Source of the DNA: Parcubacteria group bacterium GW2011_GWC1_36_108
Lineage (GTDB): Bacteria > Patescibacteriota > Minisyncoccia > Moranbacterales > GWC2-37-73
NCBI GenBank assembly: GCA_000991245.1
Contig: LBRD01000003.1
Location: forward strand, 70,734 to 107,261
Length of the DNA: 36,528 nt
Reading direction: 5' to 3'
Shown: piece by piece, positions 6,098 to 13,644 of the stretch
Numbering within the stretch: the stretch's first letter is position 1
Layout: every line of letters starts with the position of its first letter
Translations under genes and position numbers: made by a program
Notes under the pieces: model-generated
The model's database searches: none
What the model saw: the letters and a program-made list of their open reading frames with translations, nothing else
What the model was told of the DNA's origin: nothing

Positions 6098-6790
6098 TTA
6101 AATAACACATTTTATTTGTTTTTTGTGGCGCATAAACATAAAAATAAACAGGGCTTGTGCGGCAAGAGTTTTCATCATTTCAACATCATCAAGTTTTTGG
6201 TTTGGTATTTCCTTTTTCATCACGATGTACGAAAAAATGTTATCAATAGCCTTGGGCGATGTTACTACAATAAAATCTTCCGATTCAAAGTAGTTTATTT
6301 CAACTTTACGATTTTTTAACGAAAACTCCAATTTATTTTTTGGAATACTTTTTATTTCTTTAAGCATAGAAAAATCTATTGCGGAAACAAACCGCAGTGC
6401 AAATTGTTTTGATTTTCCAAACAATTCAATAGCGTCCATAATTGATTCGTACAATTCACTTTCATTTTTGTGTGTCAGCTTGGAACTTTCAGGATATCCA
6501 AGAGCTATGTTTTCCAAAATATCAAGCTTGCGATTTATTTCTCCAATATACGAATAAGATTGTTGCAAATCTTTTTTCATTCGACTGGCTTGAATTTGAA
6601 TAGTGCCTTTTTCAGCAACATTCTTTTTCATCTTTCTATCCAAAAACAAATACATTGACATAGCGACGGAGCCAAGCAATAAAATCACAAATTCTTGAGT
6701 CTGAGTCACATCAAAAGTATAAAATCCCTTTCGCACGAAGGTTGGAACAAAAACTATAAAAGTAAATATGGTCAGGTATATCCAATACAT
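6098..6790 (-). CDS. Uncharacterised protein: two membrane segments, coiled coil, possible GAF-like domain
   Basis: A protein of 230 residues that I cannot assign to a family. Two membrane segments are clear: about 2-18 (YWIYLTIFTFIVFVPTF) and about 33-50 (FVILLLGSVAMSMYLFL). A basic stretch and a helix likely to form a coiled coil follow (residues 60-110, QASRMKKDLQQSYSYIGEIN). The last ~110 residues alternate strands and helices, resembling a degenerate GAF or sensor domain, but no ligand motif is visible. The topology suits a membrane-tethered cytoplasmic module. It precedes rplI by ~250 bp of repeats, so shared transcription is uncertain. Confidence 0.7.
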   Translation of the reverse strand: MYWIYLTIFTFIVFVPTFVRKGFYTFDVTQTQEFVILLLGSVAMSMYLFLDRKMKKNVAEKGTIQIQASRMKKDLQQSYSYIGEINRKLDILENIALGYPESSKLTHKNESELYESIMDAIELFGKSKQFALRFVSAIDFSMLKEIKSIPKNKLEFSLKNRKVEINYFESEDFIVVTSPKAIDNIFSYIVMKKEIPNQKLDDVEMMKTLAAQALFIFMFMRHKKQIKCVI

Positions 6791-6884
6791 ATCCCTGTTG
6801 CCTATTAAAAGATGGTTAATTATTCTGGCATATTGATTGATTTATGTCAAACCAGTCAGAAATTTCAAAAATTTTTTCCCTATA

Positions 6885-6913
6885 AAAAATCCCGCCTTTT
6901 GAGCGGGATTTTT
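6885..6913 (-). terminator. Strong terminator at the end of the polysaccharide cluster
   Basis: AAAAATCCCGC (6885-6895) pairs with GCGGGATTTTT (6903-6913) around a 7-nt loop. The minus strand continues into ATAGGGAAAAAATTT. It starts at the galU stop and works on either strand. Confidence 0.9.
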
Positions 6914-7786
6914 CTAGATATTTTTGCAACCTTTGAGATACGCGCGAAGTTTATCTCCAATTTCCGGATGTTTTAGCCCCATATGAATGGTAGCTTTCAC
7001 GAAATTAAACTTATCTCCTGTATCAAGCCATTCTCCTTCGAGCACTCTTCCGTGCATCGGACGTTTGTTATTCAACATAATATCAAAAGCATCCGCCAAT
7101 CGTATTTCGCCAGACTTTCCATTTTCCATCGTAGCCAAAACATCAAAAACTTCTGGAGTAATGATATATTTCCCAACAGCCACCAAGTTTGATGGAGCAT
7201 CTTCTTGTTTTGGTTTTTCAACCATACCTTTAATCTCATAGGTGTTGTCGTCAATTTTAACTCCATCAATAACACCAAATGCGCTAACTTGTTCCATAGG
7301 AACCTCACTAAGTCCGATTACTGGATCCCCATATTTTTCAAAAGTATCCATCAATTGTTTTGATGCGGGTACTTCACTGTCATACAGACAATCACCAAAA
7401 ATAACCAAGGCTGGCTCACCATTAAGCAAATGTGCTGCTTGCAAGAGCGCGTGCCCATCTCCTAATGGTTTTGGTTGACGCACATATGAAAATTTTGCTA
7501 GTCCTGAAATCTTTTGCACGGTTTCTAGCAGTTCTTGTTTGTTTTTTTCCACCAATGTGTCTTCCAATTCATATGAAATGTCAAAATGATCTTCAATTGC
7601 ACGTTTACCTCGGCCAGTAACAAAAATAATTTCCTCGATTCCTGCAGCCACTGCTTCTTCAACAAGATATTGAATGACAGGCTTGTCTACAATCGGTAAC
7701 ATTTCTTTTGGTTGTGCTTTTGTAGCTGGCAGAAATCTTGTTCCAAATCCTGCTACTGGTAAAATTGCCTTTCTAATCTTTTGCAT
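6914..7786 (-). CDS. galU: UTP-glucose-1-phosphate uridylyltransferase
   Basis: GalU makes UDP-glucose from UTP and glucose-1-phosphate, feeding envelope polysaccharides. The 290-residue length is typical. Signatures are the nucleotide-binding loop AILPVAGFGTRFLPATKAQP, then KEMLPIVDKPVIQYLVEEAV, FVTGRGKRAIEDHFD, and the metal-binding Asp in IFGDCLYD. Further matches are MVEKP and GEIRLADAF. It is the last gene of the rml cluster, 20 bp after rmlA, and ends directly at a strong terminator, so rmlA and galU are likely co-transcribed. No SD is seen before the ATG. Confidence 0.96.
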   Translation of the reverse strand: MQKIRKAILPVAGFGTRFLPATKAQPKEMLPIVDKPVIQYLVEEAVAAGIEEIIFVTGRGKRAIEDHFDISYELEDTLVEKNKQELLETVQKISGLAKFSYVRQPKPLGDGHALLQAAHLLNGEPALVIFGDCLYDSEVPASKQLMDTFEKYGDPVIGLSEVPMEQVSAFGVIDGVKIDDNTYEIKGMVEKPKQEDAPSNLVAVGKYIITPEVFDVLATMENGKSGEIRLADAFDIMLNNKRPMHGRVLEGEWLDTGDKFNFVKATIHMGLKHPEIGDKLRAYLKGCKNI

Positions 7787-7806
7787 GTTTTTTTATATGT
7801 AAATTT

Positions 7807-8604
7807 TTACTGTAAACGTTTTTTGCTGCGAATTTTCAATTCCTCGTTGAATTCTTTGATTGCTTCATCTAAAATCGGATGAAAATTTCTACTAATCCCC
7901 TTTTCTTTAACAATGATACTTGCTTCCAAAAGAGAATCTGGAGTTCCAGCATCAAGCCACTGCCCATCAAACAATGTAACTTCCAATTGTTTTTTCTTGA
8001 GATATGCTTTGTTAACATCTGTTATTTCAATTTCTCCGCGATCCGATGGCTTCATATTTTTGGCAATCTGAACGCAATTGTTGTCATATAAATAAAGTCC
8101 GGTCACGGCATAGTCACTAATCCATTCAACTGGTTTTTCTACGATTTCAACAGCTTTGTTGTTCTTGTTAAATTTCACAACACCAAATCTTTCTGGGTCT
8201 GATACTTTTTTGGCAAACACATGACCACCACTTCTAAATTCTTTTATTTGAGAAGCGAAATCATCTTCAAAGATGTTATCTCCCAAAATAAGAGCCACGT
8301 TGTCTTCTCCAATATGATTTTCGCCAAGCGTCAGTGCTTCAGCAAGTCCTCGCGGCGAGGACTGTACTTCAAATGTAATATGAATCCCATGTTTTTTCAA
8401 TAGCGATCCAAGTAGATTTAAAAATTGTCCAGAATGTTCTGGTGCCACAATAACCAAAATATCTTTAATGCCAGCTTTAATCAAAGTGTTAAGTGGATAA
8501 AAAATCATTTGCCTGTCATATACTGGCAAAAGTTGCTTGCTAGTTGTTGCTGTCATTGGAAAAAGCCTTGTCGCTGTTCCGCCAGCCAACACTATTCCTT
8601 TCAT
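7807..8604 (-). CDS. rmlA: Glucose-1-phosphate thymidylyltransferase
   Basis: RmlA activates glucose-1-phosphate with dTTP, the first step of dTDP-L-rhamnose synthesis. It begins MKGIVLAGGTATRLFPMT, with the loop that binds dTTP, then SKQLLPVYDRQMIFYPLNTL, ILGDNIFEDD (metal Asp), VEKPVEWISDYAVTGLYLYD, RGEIEITDVN and WLDAGTPDSL. I prefer the ATG at 8604 because family members start directly at MKGI; a longer frame from 8634 adds ten basic residues. The loop reads GGTATR rather than the usual GGSGTR. It forms a dTDP-rhamnose set with rmlB, rmlC and rmlD. Confidence 0.95.
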   Translation of the reverse strand: MKGIVLAGGTATRLFPMTATTSKQLLPVYDRQMIFYPLNTLIKAGIKDILVIVAPEHSGQFLNLLGSLLKKHGIHITFEVQSSPRGLAEALTLGENHIGEDNVALILGDNIFEDDFASQIKEFRSGGHVFAKKVSDPERFGVVKFNKNNKAVEIVEKPVEWISDYAVTGLYLYDNNCVQIAKNMKPSDRGEIEITDVNKAYLKKKQLEVTLFDGQWLDAGTPDSLLEASIIVKEKGISRNFHPILDEAIKEFNEELKIRSKKRLQ

Positions 8605-8639
8605 TTTGCGTTTTTTTACTTTTAAATCCCCCATAAAAT

Positions 8640-8726
8640 TAACTCATAACTTACAACCAACAACTTTCAACAAATATTCAAGAGGTGTTGGTAGTTGGTG
8701 GTTGTTAGTTGGTAGTTGATAGTTAT
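8640..8726. repeat. Locus-specific intergenic palindrome of 'gttggtagtt' words
   Basis: The left part has CTTACAACCAACAACTTTCAAC, and the right part has tandem GTTGGTAGTTGGTGGTTGTT-type words that are its approximate complement. It fills the gap between glyA and rmlA and could fold into a long imperfect hairpin. Confidence 0.55.
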
Positions 8727-9974
8727 TTAAACTTTTGGATATATTGGATAGCGTTTACAAAATTTCGTCACATCTTTTTTAATTTCAGCCAATGTTTTTT
8801 TATCATTATGCGCTGTAATGATAGCATCAATCCACTCAACAATCATTTTAATTTCCTTTTCTTTCATTCCACGCGACGTGATTGCTTGCACGCCAACTCG
8901 AATTCCACTTGGATCCATCGGGCTTCTTGGGTCATCTGGAATCATATTTTTATTGACTGTAATTCCGGCTTCATCAAGAGCATGCTCCGCTTCTTTCCCT
9001 GTAACTTCTTTGCTACCCATCACGTCAACAAGCACCATATGATAATCTGTGCCGCCAAACATAATTTTGTATCCACGTTTTGTTAGTTCTTTTTCTAAAA
9101 CTTTGGCGTTTTTGATCACTTGTTTGGCATACACTTTAAACGCAGGTTTGAGCGCTTCTCCAAAAGCCACAGCTTTGGCTGCAATGTTGTTCATATGCGG
9201 TCCACCTTGAAATCCAGGGAAAGCAGATTTATCGATTGCTTTGGCAAATTCAACTTTGCACATAATCATTCCTCCACGTGGACCACGCAGGGTCTTGTGT
9301 GTGGTGGTGGTCACAATGTCAAAAAATGGCACAGGATTATCAATTGCTTTTCCTGCAACAAGTCCCGCAATGTGCGCAATATCAAACATAGAAATTGCGC
9401 CAACTTTTTTTGCAATTGCCGCAAATTTTTTGTAATCAACCTGCCTTGTATATGCGGAAAACCCAGCTAGAATTAATTTTGGCTTATGCTTGATGGCCAT
9501 TTTTTCTAATTCTTTGTAATCAATCAGTCCATCCTTGCCTGTTTTATATCCAATAAAATTATATATTTGTGCAGAAAGTGTCAGAGGGTGTCCGTGTGTC
9601 AAATGTCCACCGTGAGAAAGATCCATCCCAAGCACAGTGTCTCCCGGTTTTAAAATTGCGTTATATGCAATCATATTGGCAGGTGCGCCTGAGTGAGGTT
9701 GGACGTTCACGTGCTCAGCGCCAAAAAGTTTTTTTGCACGCTCAATGGCTAATGTTTCAATAACATCAGTATATTGTTGCCCGCCATAATATCGCTTGCC
9801 TGGGTATCCTTCCGAATATTTGTTCGTAAAAACAGAGCCCAGTGCTTCAAGCACAGCTTTGGAAACATAATTTTCAGACGCAATCAATTCCATTCCCTCC
9901 TGCTGGCGCTTCATTTCGCCATTGATAGCATCAAAAACTTGCTTGTCTTGTTTTTTTATTATTTCAAAAGCCAT
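8727..9974 (-). CDS. glyA: Serine hydroxymethyltransferase
   Basis: GlyA interconverts serine and glycine with tetrahydrofolate, the main source of one-carbon units. The 415-residue length is normal. Family signatures include GMELIASENYVSKAVLEALG, NKYSEGYPGKRYYGG, NVQPHSGAPANM, DLSHGGHLTHG, and the PLP lysine in VTTTTHKTLRGPRGG. The C-terminal domain (SGIRVGVQAITSRGM) is complete. It lies between rmlD and rmlA on the same strand, an odd metabolic insert in a rhamnose cluster, separated from both by repeat-rich gaps. No SD precedes the ATG. Confidence 0.98.
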   Translation of the reverse strand: MAFEIIKKQDKQVFDAINGEMKRQQEGMELIASENYVSKAVLEALGSVFTNKYSEGYPGKRYYGGQQYTDVIETLAIERAKKLFGAEHVNVQPHSGAPANMIAYNAILKPGDTVLGMDLSHGGHLTHGHPLTLSAQIYNFIGYKTGKDGLIDYKELEKMAIKHKPKLILAGFSAYTRQVDYKKFAAIAKKVGAISMFDIAHIAGLVAGKAIDNPVPFFDIVTTTTHKTLRGPRGGMIMCKVEFAKAIDKSAFPGFQGGPHMNNIAAKAVAFGEALKPAFKVYAKQVIKNAKVLEKELTKRGYKIMFGGTDYHMVLVDVMGSKEVTGKEAEHALDEAGITVNKNMIPDDPRSPMDPSGIRVGVQAITSRGMKEKEIKMIVEWIDAIITAHNDKKTLAEIKKDVTKFCKRYPIYPKV

Positions 9975-9984
9975 ATCTGTTAAT

Positions 9985-10095
9985 TTTCAATGATCAGTTT
10001 TCAATTTTCATTGAATTTTCAATGTTTAAATGTTTGAAAATTTGGTCATTGGTTATTAATTGAAAATTGTGAATTGTAAATTGAAAATTTGAAAA
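9985..10095. repeat. Locus-specific intergenic palindrome of 'tgaaaattg' words
   Basis: CAATTTTCA-type words in the left half (about 9985-10025) and TGAAAATTG-type words in the right half (about 10030-10095) form an imperfect inverted repeat of tandem short words between rmlD and glyA. No ORF or terminator T-run was found. Confidence 0.55.
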
Positions 10096-10107
10096 ATTAA
10101 AAATGTT

Positions 10108-11037
10108 TTATTTTTTATTTTTTAGGTATTCTCGCAGTGCCAATTTGTAACTTCGCAGTGGATTTAATTTCGTGTTAATCAATGTTGAAACATATGGCCG
10201 AGCAGCAGGCCTGGGAAACTCATCTGAGCTCACAGGAACCACTTTAGTCTTAATCTTAGCCATCTTATATAATTCTACAACTGCTTCGTACCAAGTGCAA
10301 GGACCCTCATTGGTCACATGATAAATTCCAAAAGGTTTTTCAGCTTCAATAATCTCCTTGGTTTTTTTCGCCAAGTCTGGTGCGTATGTAAAAAGACTTG
10401 TTTCTTCATCTACTACTTTAACCTCTTTATTTTTTTTACCAGCTTCCAACATCACATCAAAAAAACTCTTTTTGGCGGTTTTTGAAGTTGCAGGTTTTCC
10501 AAAAAGTTTTGAGAGGCGGATGATATAATATTTTTCACCATTTTTCTCAACTGCATCTTCGCCCATCAATTTTGATTTTCCATAGTTTTGAATTGGCTGT
10601 GCGATTGCATTTTCATCAAATCCAACTTGAGGTGCAAAATTTTCATGAAGCGAACATGATCCACATGAACCACTGCAACCGCTTGGCTCTGGAATATCAG
10701 GATAACCAGAAAAAACATAGTCCGTAGAATATTGCACAAGTATCGCATCCAATTTTTTAGCAACTTTTGCAAGATATCCAGGAGCTTTGCCGTTTAGCAT
10801 TTTTGCCTTGGCAAACTCAGCCTTGTCTTTTTCACAAGCATCTACTGCGTTATATGCTGCAGCGTTCAAGATTATATTTGGCGAGAGTTTAGAAATTTTT
10901 TCTTTTACTTGATTTTCATCAGTGATGTCAATCTGAGCAAAATCCCAAGCCGTTACCTTGTAATCACTGTCTTTTTTAAAAACCTCAACCAACTCTTGTC
11001 CAAGCATTCCCTTGGCGCCTATTATTAAAACTTTCAT
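10108..11037 (-). CDS. rmlD: dTDP-4-dehydrorhamnose reductase with Cys-rich insertion
   Basis: RmlD reduces dTDP-4-keto-L-rhamnose to dTDP-L-rhamnose with NAD(P)H. It has the Rossmann start VLIIGAKGMLGQELVEVF, the ILNAAAYNAVDACEKD motif, YSTDYVFSG, and the catalytic Tyr-Lys pair in NYGKSKLMGED. The 309 residues include a segment at about 112-138, between YVFSG and the YxxxK helix, that is longer than usual and holds three close Cys (PSGCSGSCGSCSLH). That loop lies near the substrate pocket in known structures, so it may bind metal or form disulfides; this is inference. The gene follows the TIM-barrel gene after ~70 bp. Confidence 0.93.
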   Translation of the reverse strand: MKVLIIGAKGMLGQELVEVFKKDSDYKVTAWDFAQIDITDENQVKEKISKLSPNIILNAAAYNAVDACEKDKAEFAKAKMLNGKAPGYLAKVAKKLDAILVQYSTDYVFSGYPDIPEPSGCSGSCGSCSLHENFAPQVGFDENAIAQPIQNYGKSKLMGEDAVEKNGEKYYIIRLSKLFGKPATSKTAKKSFFDVMLEAGKKNKEVKVVDEETSLFTYAPDLAKKTKEIIEAEKPFGIYHVTNEGPCTWYEAVVELYKMAKIKTKVVPVSSDEFPRPAARPYVSTLINTKLNPLRSYKLALREYLKNKK

Positions 11038-11078
11038 AAAGTTATAAAGTTCATAAAGTTATAAAGTTCATAAAGTCT
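11038..11078. repeat. Tandem 'cataaagttataaagtt' repeat before rmlD
   Basis: Three units of about 17-18 bp built from CATAAAGTT and ATAAAGTT, followed by a short complementary TATAACTCT word near 11090. It separates rmlD from the TIM-barrel gene. Similar word-built spacers occur in other gaps of this cluster, each with its own sequence. Confidence 0.6.
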
Positions 11079-11105
11079 AGCGGAACCTATAACTCTTGAA
11101 ATATG

Positions 11106-11789
11106 TTATGTGTTTATTATTTTCTCTATATACTCCTTTGCTCTTAGCTGTTGCTCAAAGGAATTCTCCAGTTCTAAGCTGATATAGTATGGCAAATATT
11201 GCCGATATTGTCCAATATAATCAAGTTCCTTAAGATTTTTCATGTAATGACGATCAAATCCAATAAAATAATTTTTTATATTAAATAAATTTTTATTGAC
11301 CCCAGATATATGACAACATCCTACGGTATATTTTTTTAATGTATCTATAATTTGAGCATATTCTGACCTTCTGCGGATTCTGGATGATTCAAGATGTGAA
11401 ACATCAAAACAGATTCCCGCACAGCTCTCAATAACCTCAATGGGAAGTATGCAAAAATGATTTTCAACGTATATTTTTGATAAATATTGTCGATATGTCA
11501 GCACTGAAACATGTTTAATGTGTACATTATATAATTGAGTCTTATATTTATTTTCAAAAAGATCCAACTCCCATTGTTCCATATCATCCCTTAGATGCAC
11601 GTGAGGAATTTCTAAATCCTCGATTTGTTCAAGCAACTCGTACAACTCTTTGCGCTGCTCAACTCTTAGAAATGTCGGAAAAAGCGCAATCTTCTTGATT
11701 CCGAATTTTTTCATTTCCTCCACCTTTCCTCGCCAATCAGACTTGGGCGTGGTAGTAAGTCCTAGCAAAATTTCATGCTTGCTCCCCAT
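11106..11789 (-). CDS. TIM-barrel protein, sugar isomerase/AP endonuclease 2-like
   Basis: A protein of 227 residues with the strand-helix rhythm of the xylose isomerase-like TIM barrel family: starts EILLGLTTTP, then KKIALFPTFL, IPHVHLRDDM, LYNVHIKHVS, GICFDVSHLE, GCCHISGVN and a final YISLELENSF. The His, Asp and Glu residues at strand ends could form a metal site as in that family. It is shorter than typical members (250-300). Its first base overlaps the rmlB stop (TAATG), so the two are translationally coupled, which suggests a role in sugar or polysaccharide metabolism. The substrate is unknown. Confidence 0.65.
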   Translation of the reverse strand: MGSKHEILLGLTTTPKSDWRGKVEEMKKFGIKKIALFPTFLRVEQRKELYELLEQIEDLEIPHVHLRDDMEQWELDLFENKYKTQLYNVHIKHVSVLTYRQYLSKIYVENHFCILPIEVIESCAGICFDVSHLESSRIRRRSEYAQIIDTLKKYTVGCCHISGVNKNLFNIKNYFIGFDRHYMKNLKELDYIGQYRQYLPYYISLELENSFEQQLRAKEYIEKIINT

Positions 11790-12793
11790 TATTTTTTGTA
11801 TTGCTTTTGATAATATTTTTCATAATCTCCGCTTTTGATGTTTTTCCACCAAGACTCATTCGCTTGAAACCAAGCTACCGTTTTTTCGATACCCTGCTCA
11901 AAAGTTATCTGAGGCTCGAAGCCGAGTTCGTTTTTAATTTTATCAAAATTTATTGCATAACGCTTGTCGTGTCCTTTTCTATCTTCAACATATTCAATCC
12001 AACTTTCATCGCGACAAAGAAGTCCCAAAATAGTTTTAACAATTTCAATATTTGTTTTTTCTCCATTACCACCGACACAATAGGTTTCTCCAATCGTACC
12101 TTTGTGAATAATAGTATCAATTGCTCTGCAATGATCTTCAACGTGAAGCCAATCGCGAACTTGCAAGCCGTCACCATATACAGGAATTTTTTTACCTTCC
12201 ATTAAGTTTGTAATTACCAATGGAATTAATTTTTCTGGAAAATGATATGGGCCGTAATTATTGGAGCAATTTGAAATCGTGACTGGGAGATTATGAGTGT
12301 GAAAATATGCCCTCACTAAGTGATCTGAGCCTGCCTTGGAGGCGCTATATGGCGATCTGGGATCATAAGGCGTTACCTCTGAAAAAGGTGCGTCTTGAGG
12401 TCCTAGAGACCCAAAAACCTCATCTGTAGACACGTGGTGGAAGCGCAAATTCCCTGCCTTCTTGGCAGCTTCGAGCAAAGTGTGCGTTCCTATTACATTT
12501 GTACGTACAAACGCCGCTGAGTCCAAAATAGAGCGGTCTACGTGCGATTCTGCGGCAAAATGCACAATAATATCAACCTCCTTAGCCAATTTATCCACCA
12601 AATCGGCATCGCAAATATCCCCTTTCACAAACCTGTGACGAGGATTGCCTTCCAATTCCTTCAAATTTTCCAAATTTCCAGCGTAAGTCAGTGCATCCAA
12701 ATTAATAACTTCATAATCTGGATAAGTTTTTAAAATATAGTGAACAAAATTGCTGCCGATAAAACCGGCACCACCAGTAACTAATAGTTTCAT
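11789..12793 (-). CDS. rmlB: dTDP-glucose 4,6-dehydratase
   Basis: RmlB converts dTDP-glucose to dTDP-4-keto-6-deoxyglucose, the second step to dTDP-rhamnose. It has the NAD site KLLVTGGAGFIGSNFVHYIL, the IVHFAAESHVDRSI motif, the STDEVFGSLG segment with catalytic Asp-Glu, and the Tyr-Lys pair in SPYSASKAGSDHLVRA, followed by SNNYGPYHFPEKLIPL. The 334-residue length is standard. The stop overlaps the next gene by one base (TAATG). The start lies beside repeated ACATGTA words and has no SD. Confidence 0.97.
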   Translation of the reverse strand: MKLLVTGGAGFIGSNFVHYILKTYPDYEVINLDALTYAGNLENLKELEGNPRHRFVKGDICDADLVDKLAKEVDIIVHFAAESHVDRSILDSAAFVRTNVIGTHTLLEAAKKAGNLRFHHVSTDEVFGSLGPQDAPFSEVTPYDPRSPYSASKAGSDHLVRAYFHTHNLPVTISNCSNNYGPYHFPEKLIPLVITNLMEGKKIPVYGDGLQVRDWLHVEDHCRAIDTIIHKGTIGETYCVGGNGEKTNIEIVKTILGLLCRDESWIEYVEDRKGHDKRYAINFDKIKNELGFEPQITFEQGIEKTVAWFQANESWWKNIKSGDYEKYYQKQYKK

Positions 12794-12865
12794 GAATCAT
12801 GTAACATGTAACATGTAACAAAAATTCTAAATGCATTTTGTTATATGCTATATGTTTTATGTTAT
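12785..12865. repeat. Locus-specific palindrome of 'catgtaa/ttatatg' words
   Basis: ATCATGTAACATGTAACATG (about 12788-12807) is tandem, and the right half has TTATATGCTATATGTTTTATG, an imperfect complement. It fills the gap between rmlC and rmlB. Confidence 0.5.
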
Positions 12866-12870
12866 ATGAC

Positions 12871-13416
12871 TTAAAATGGTGAATTAAATTCTGAGAACTT
12901 TTGTGCTTTTGCATCCTTGTCTGACAAAATCGGATTTTCTATCGGCCAAAATATTTTTAAATCTGGATCGTTCCACGCAATTGCACCTTCAGCAGAAGGC
13001 GTGTATTCATTATCGCACTTATATTGAAATTCAGTATCGTCAACTAATGTGCAAAATCCATGAGCAAAACCTTTTGGCACAAAAAGCATATAAAAATTAT
13101 TATCCGTAAGCTCAAAGCCTTCCCATTGTCCAAAAGTTTTTGAATCTTTACGCAAATCCACGATTACATCATAAACAGCGCCCTTGGTTACACGCACCAA
13201 TTTAGCCTGAGTGTAAGGCGGGAGTTGAAAATGAAGACCGCGCAAAACACCTTTGGTAACTGATTTAGAATGACAATCTAACACAAAATCAGCTTCAATT
13301 CCAAGATCTTTTAATCTTTTCTTTGAATATGATTCCATAAAAAATCCCCTTTCATCATCAAAAACTTTTGGCTTTATCAAATAAGCCCCTTCAAATTTTG
13401 TTTTTTCAATTTCCAT
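12871..13416 (-). CDS. rmlC: dTDP-4-dehydrorhamnose 3,5-epimerase
   Basis: RmlC epimerises dTDP-4-keto-6-deoxyglucose at C3 and C5, the third step to dTDP-rhamnose. The 181-residue cupin has the family landmarks: DERGFFMESY, KGVLRGLHFQLPP with the catalytic His, KLVRVTKGAVYDVIVDLR, FVPKGFAHGFC, and FQYKCDNEYTPSAEGAIAWN with the active-site Tyr. It is complete. It is followed by rmlB after a ~77-bp palindromic gap and preceded by a ~120-bp repeat, so it may begin a transcript separate from the DUF4012 gene, which ends at a hairpin. Confidence 0.97.
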   Translation of the reverse strand: MEIEKTKFEGAYLIKPKVFDDERGFFMESYSKKRLKDLGIEADFVLDCHSKSVTKGVLRGLHFQLPPYTQAKLVRVTKGAVYDVIVDLRKDSKTFGQWEGFELTDNNFYMLFVPKGFAHGFCTLVDDTEFQYKCDNEYTPSAEGAIAWNDPDLKIFWPIENPILSDKDAKAQKFSEFNSPF

Positions 13417-13435
13417 AAGATAAGATTATCCCCTT

Positions 13436-13556
13436 GTCATTCCTGCGGAGGCAGGAATCCAGGATGTTGCAATACGATTATAAATATTATTATAGATATT
13501 ATTAGGATAACTGTTATGTGCTAAATCCTGGATTCCGGATCAAGTCCGGAATGACA
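13436..13556. repeat. Inverted-repeat element, GTCATTCC type, copy 1
   Basis: It begins GTCATTCCTGCGGAGGCAGG and continues AATCCAGGA; it ends with TCCTGGATTCC and GTCCGGAATGACA. Arms of about 28 bp enclose ~65 bp. A second copy is at 19821-19920. Arms of this type recur widely in bacterial genomes as small non-coding elements. Confidence 0.8.
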
Positions 13557-13591
13557 TAGACTTTTAGCCTCTTAATCATAATATATTTTAA

Positions 13592-13635
13592 AGAAAAGAA
13601 AAAGGGCAGCCATTTGGCAACCCTTTTTCTTTTCT
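13592..13635 (-). terminator. Terminator after the DUF4012 gene
   Basis: AGAAAAGAAAAAGGG (13592-13606) pairs with CCCTTTTTCTTTTCT (13621-13635), with an inner GCC/GGC pair. It lies 9 bp past the DUF4012 stop and is A/T-rich at both ends, so it may work both ways. Confidence 0.75.
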
Positions 13636-13644
13636 GCTTGTAAA

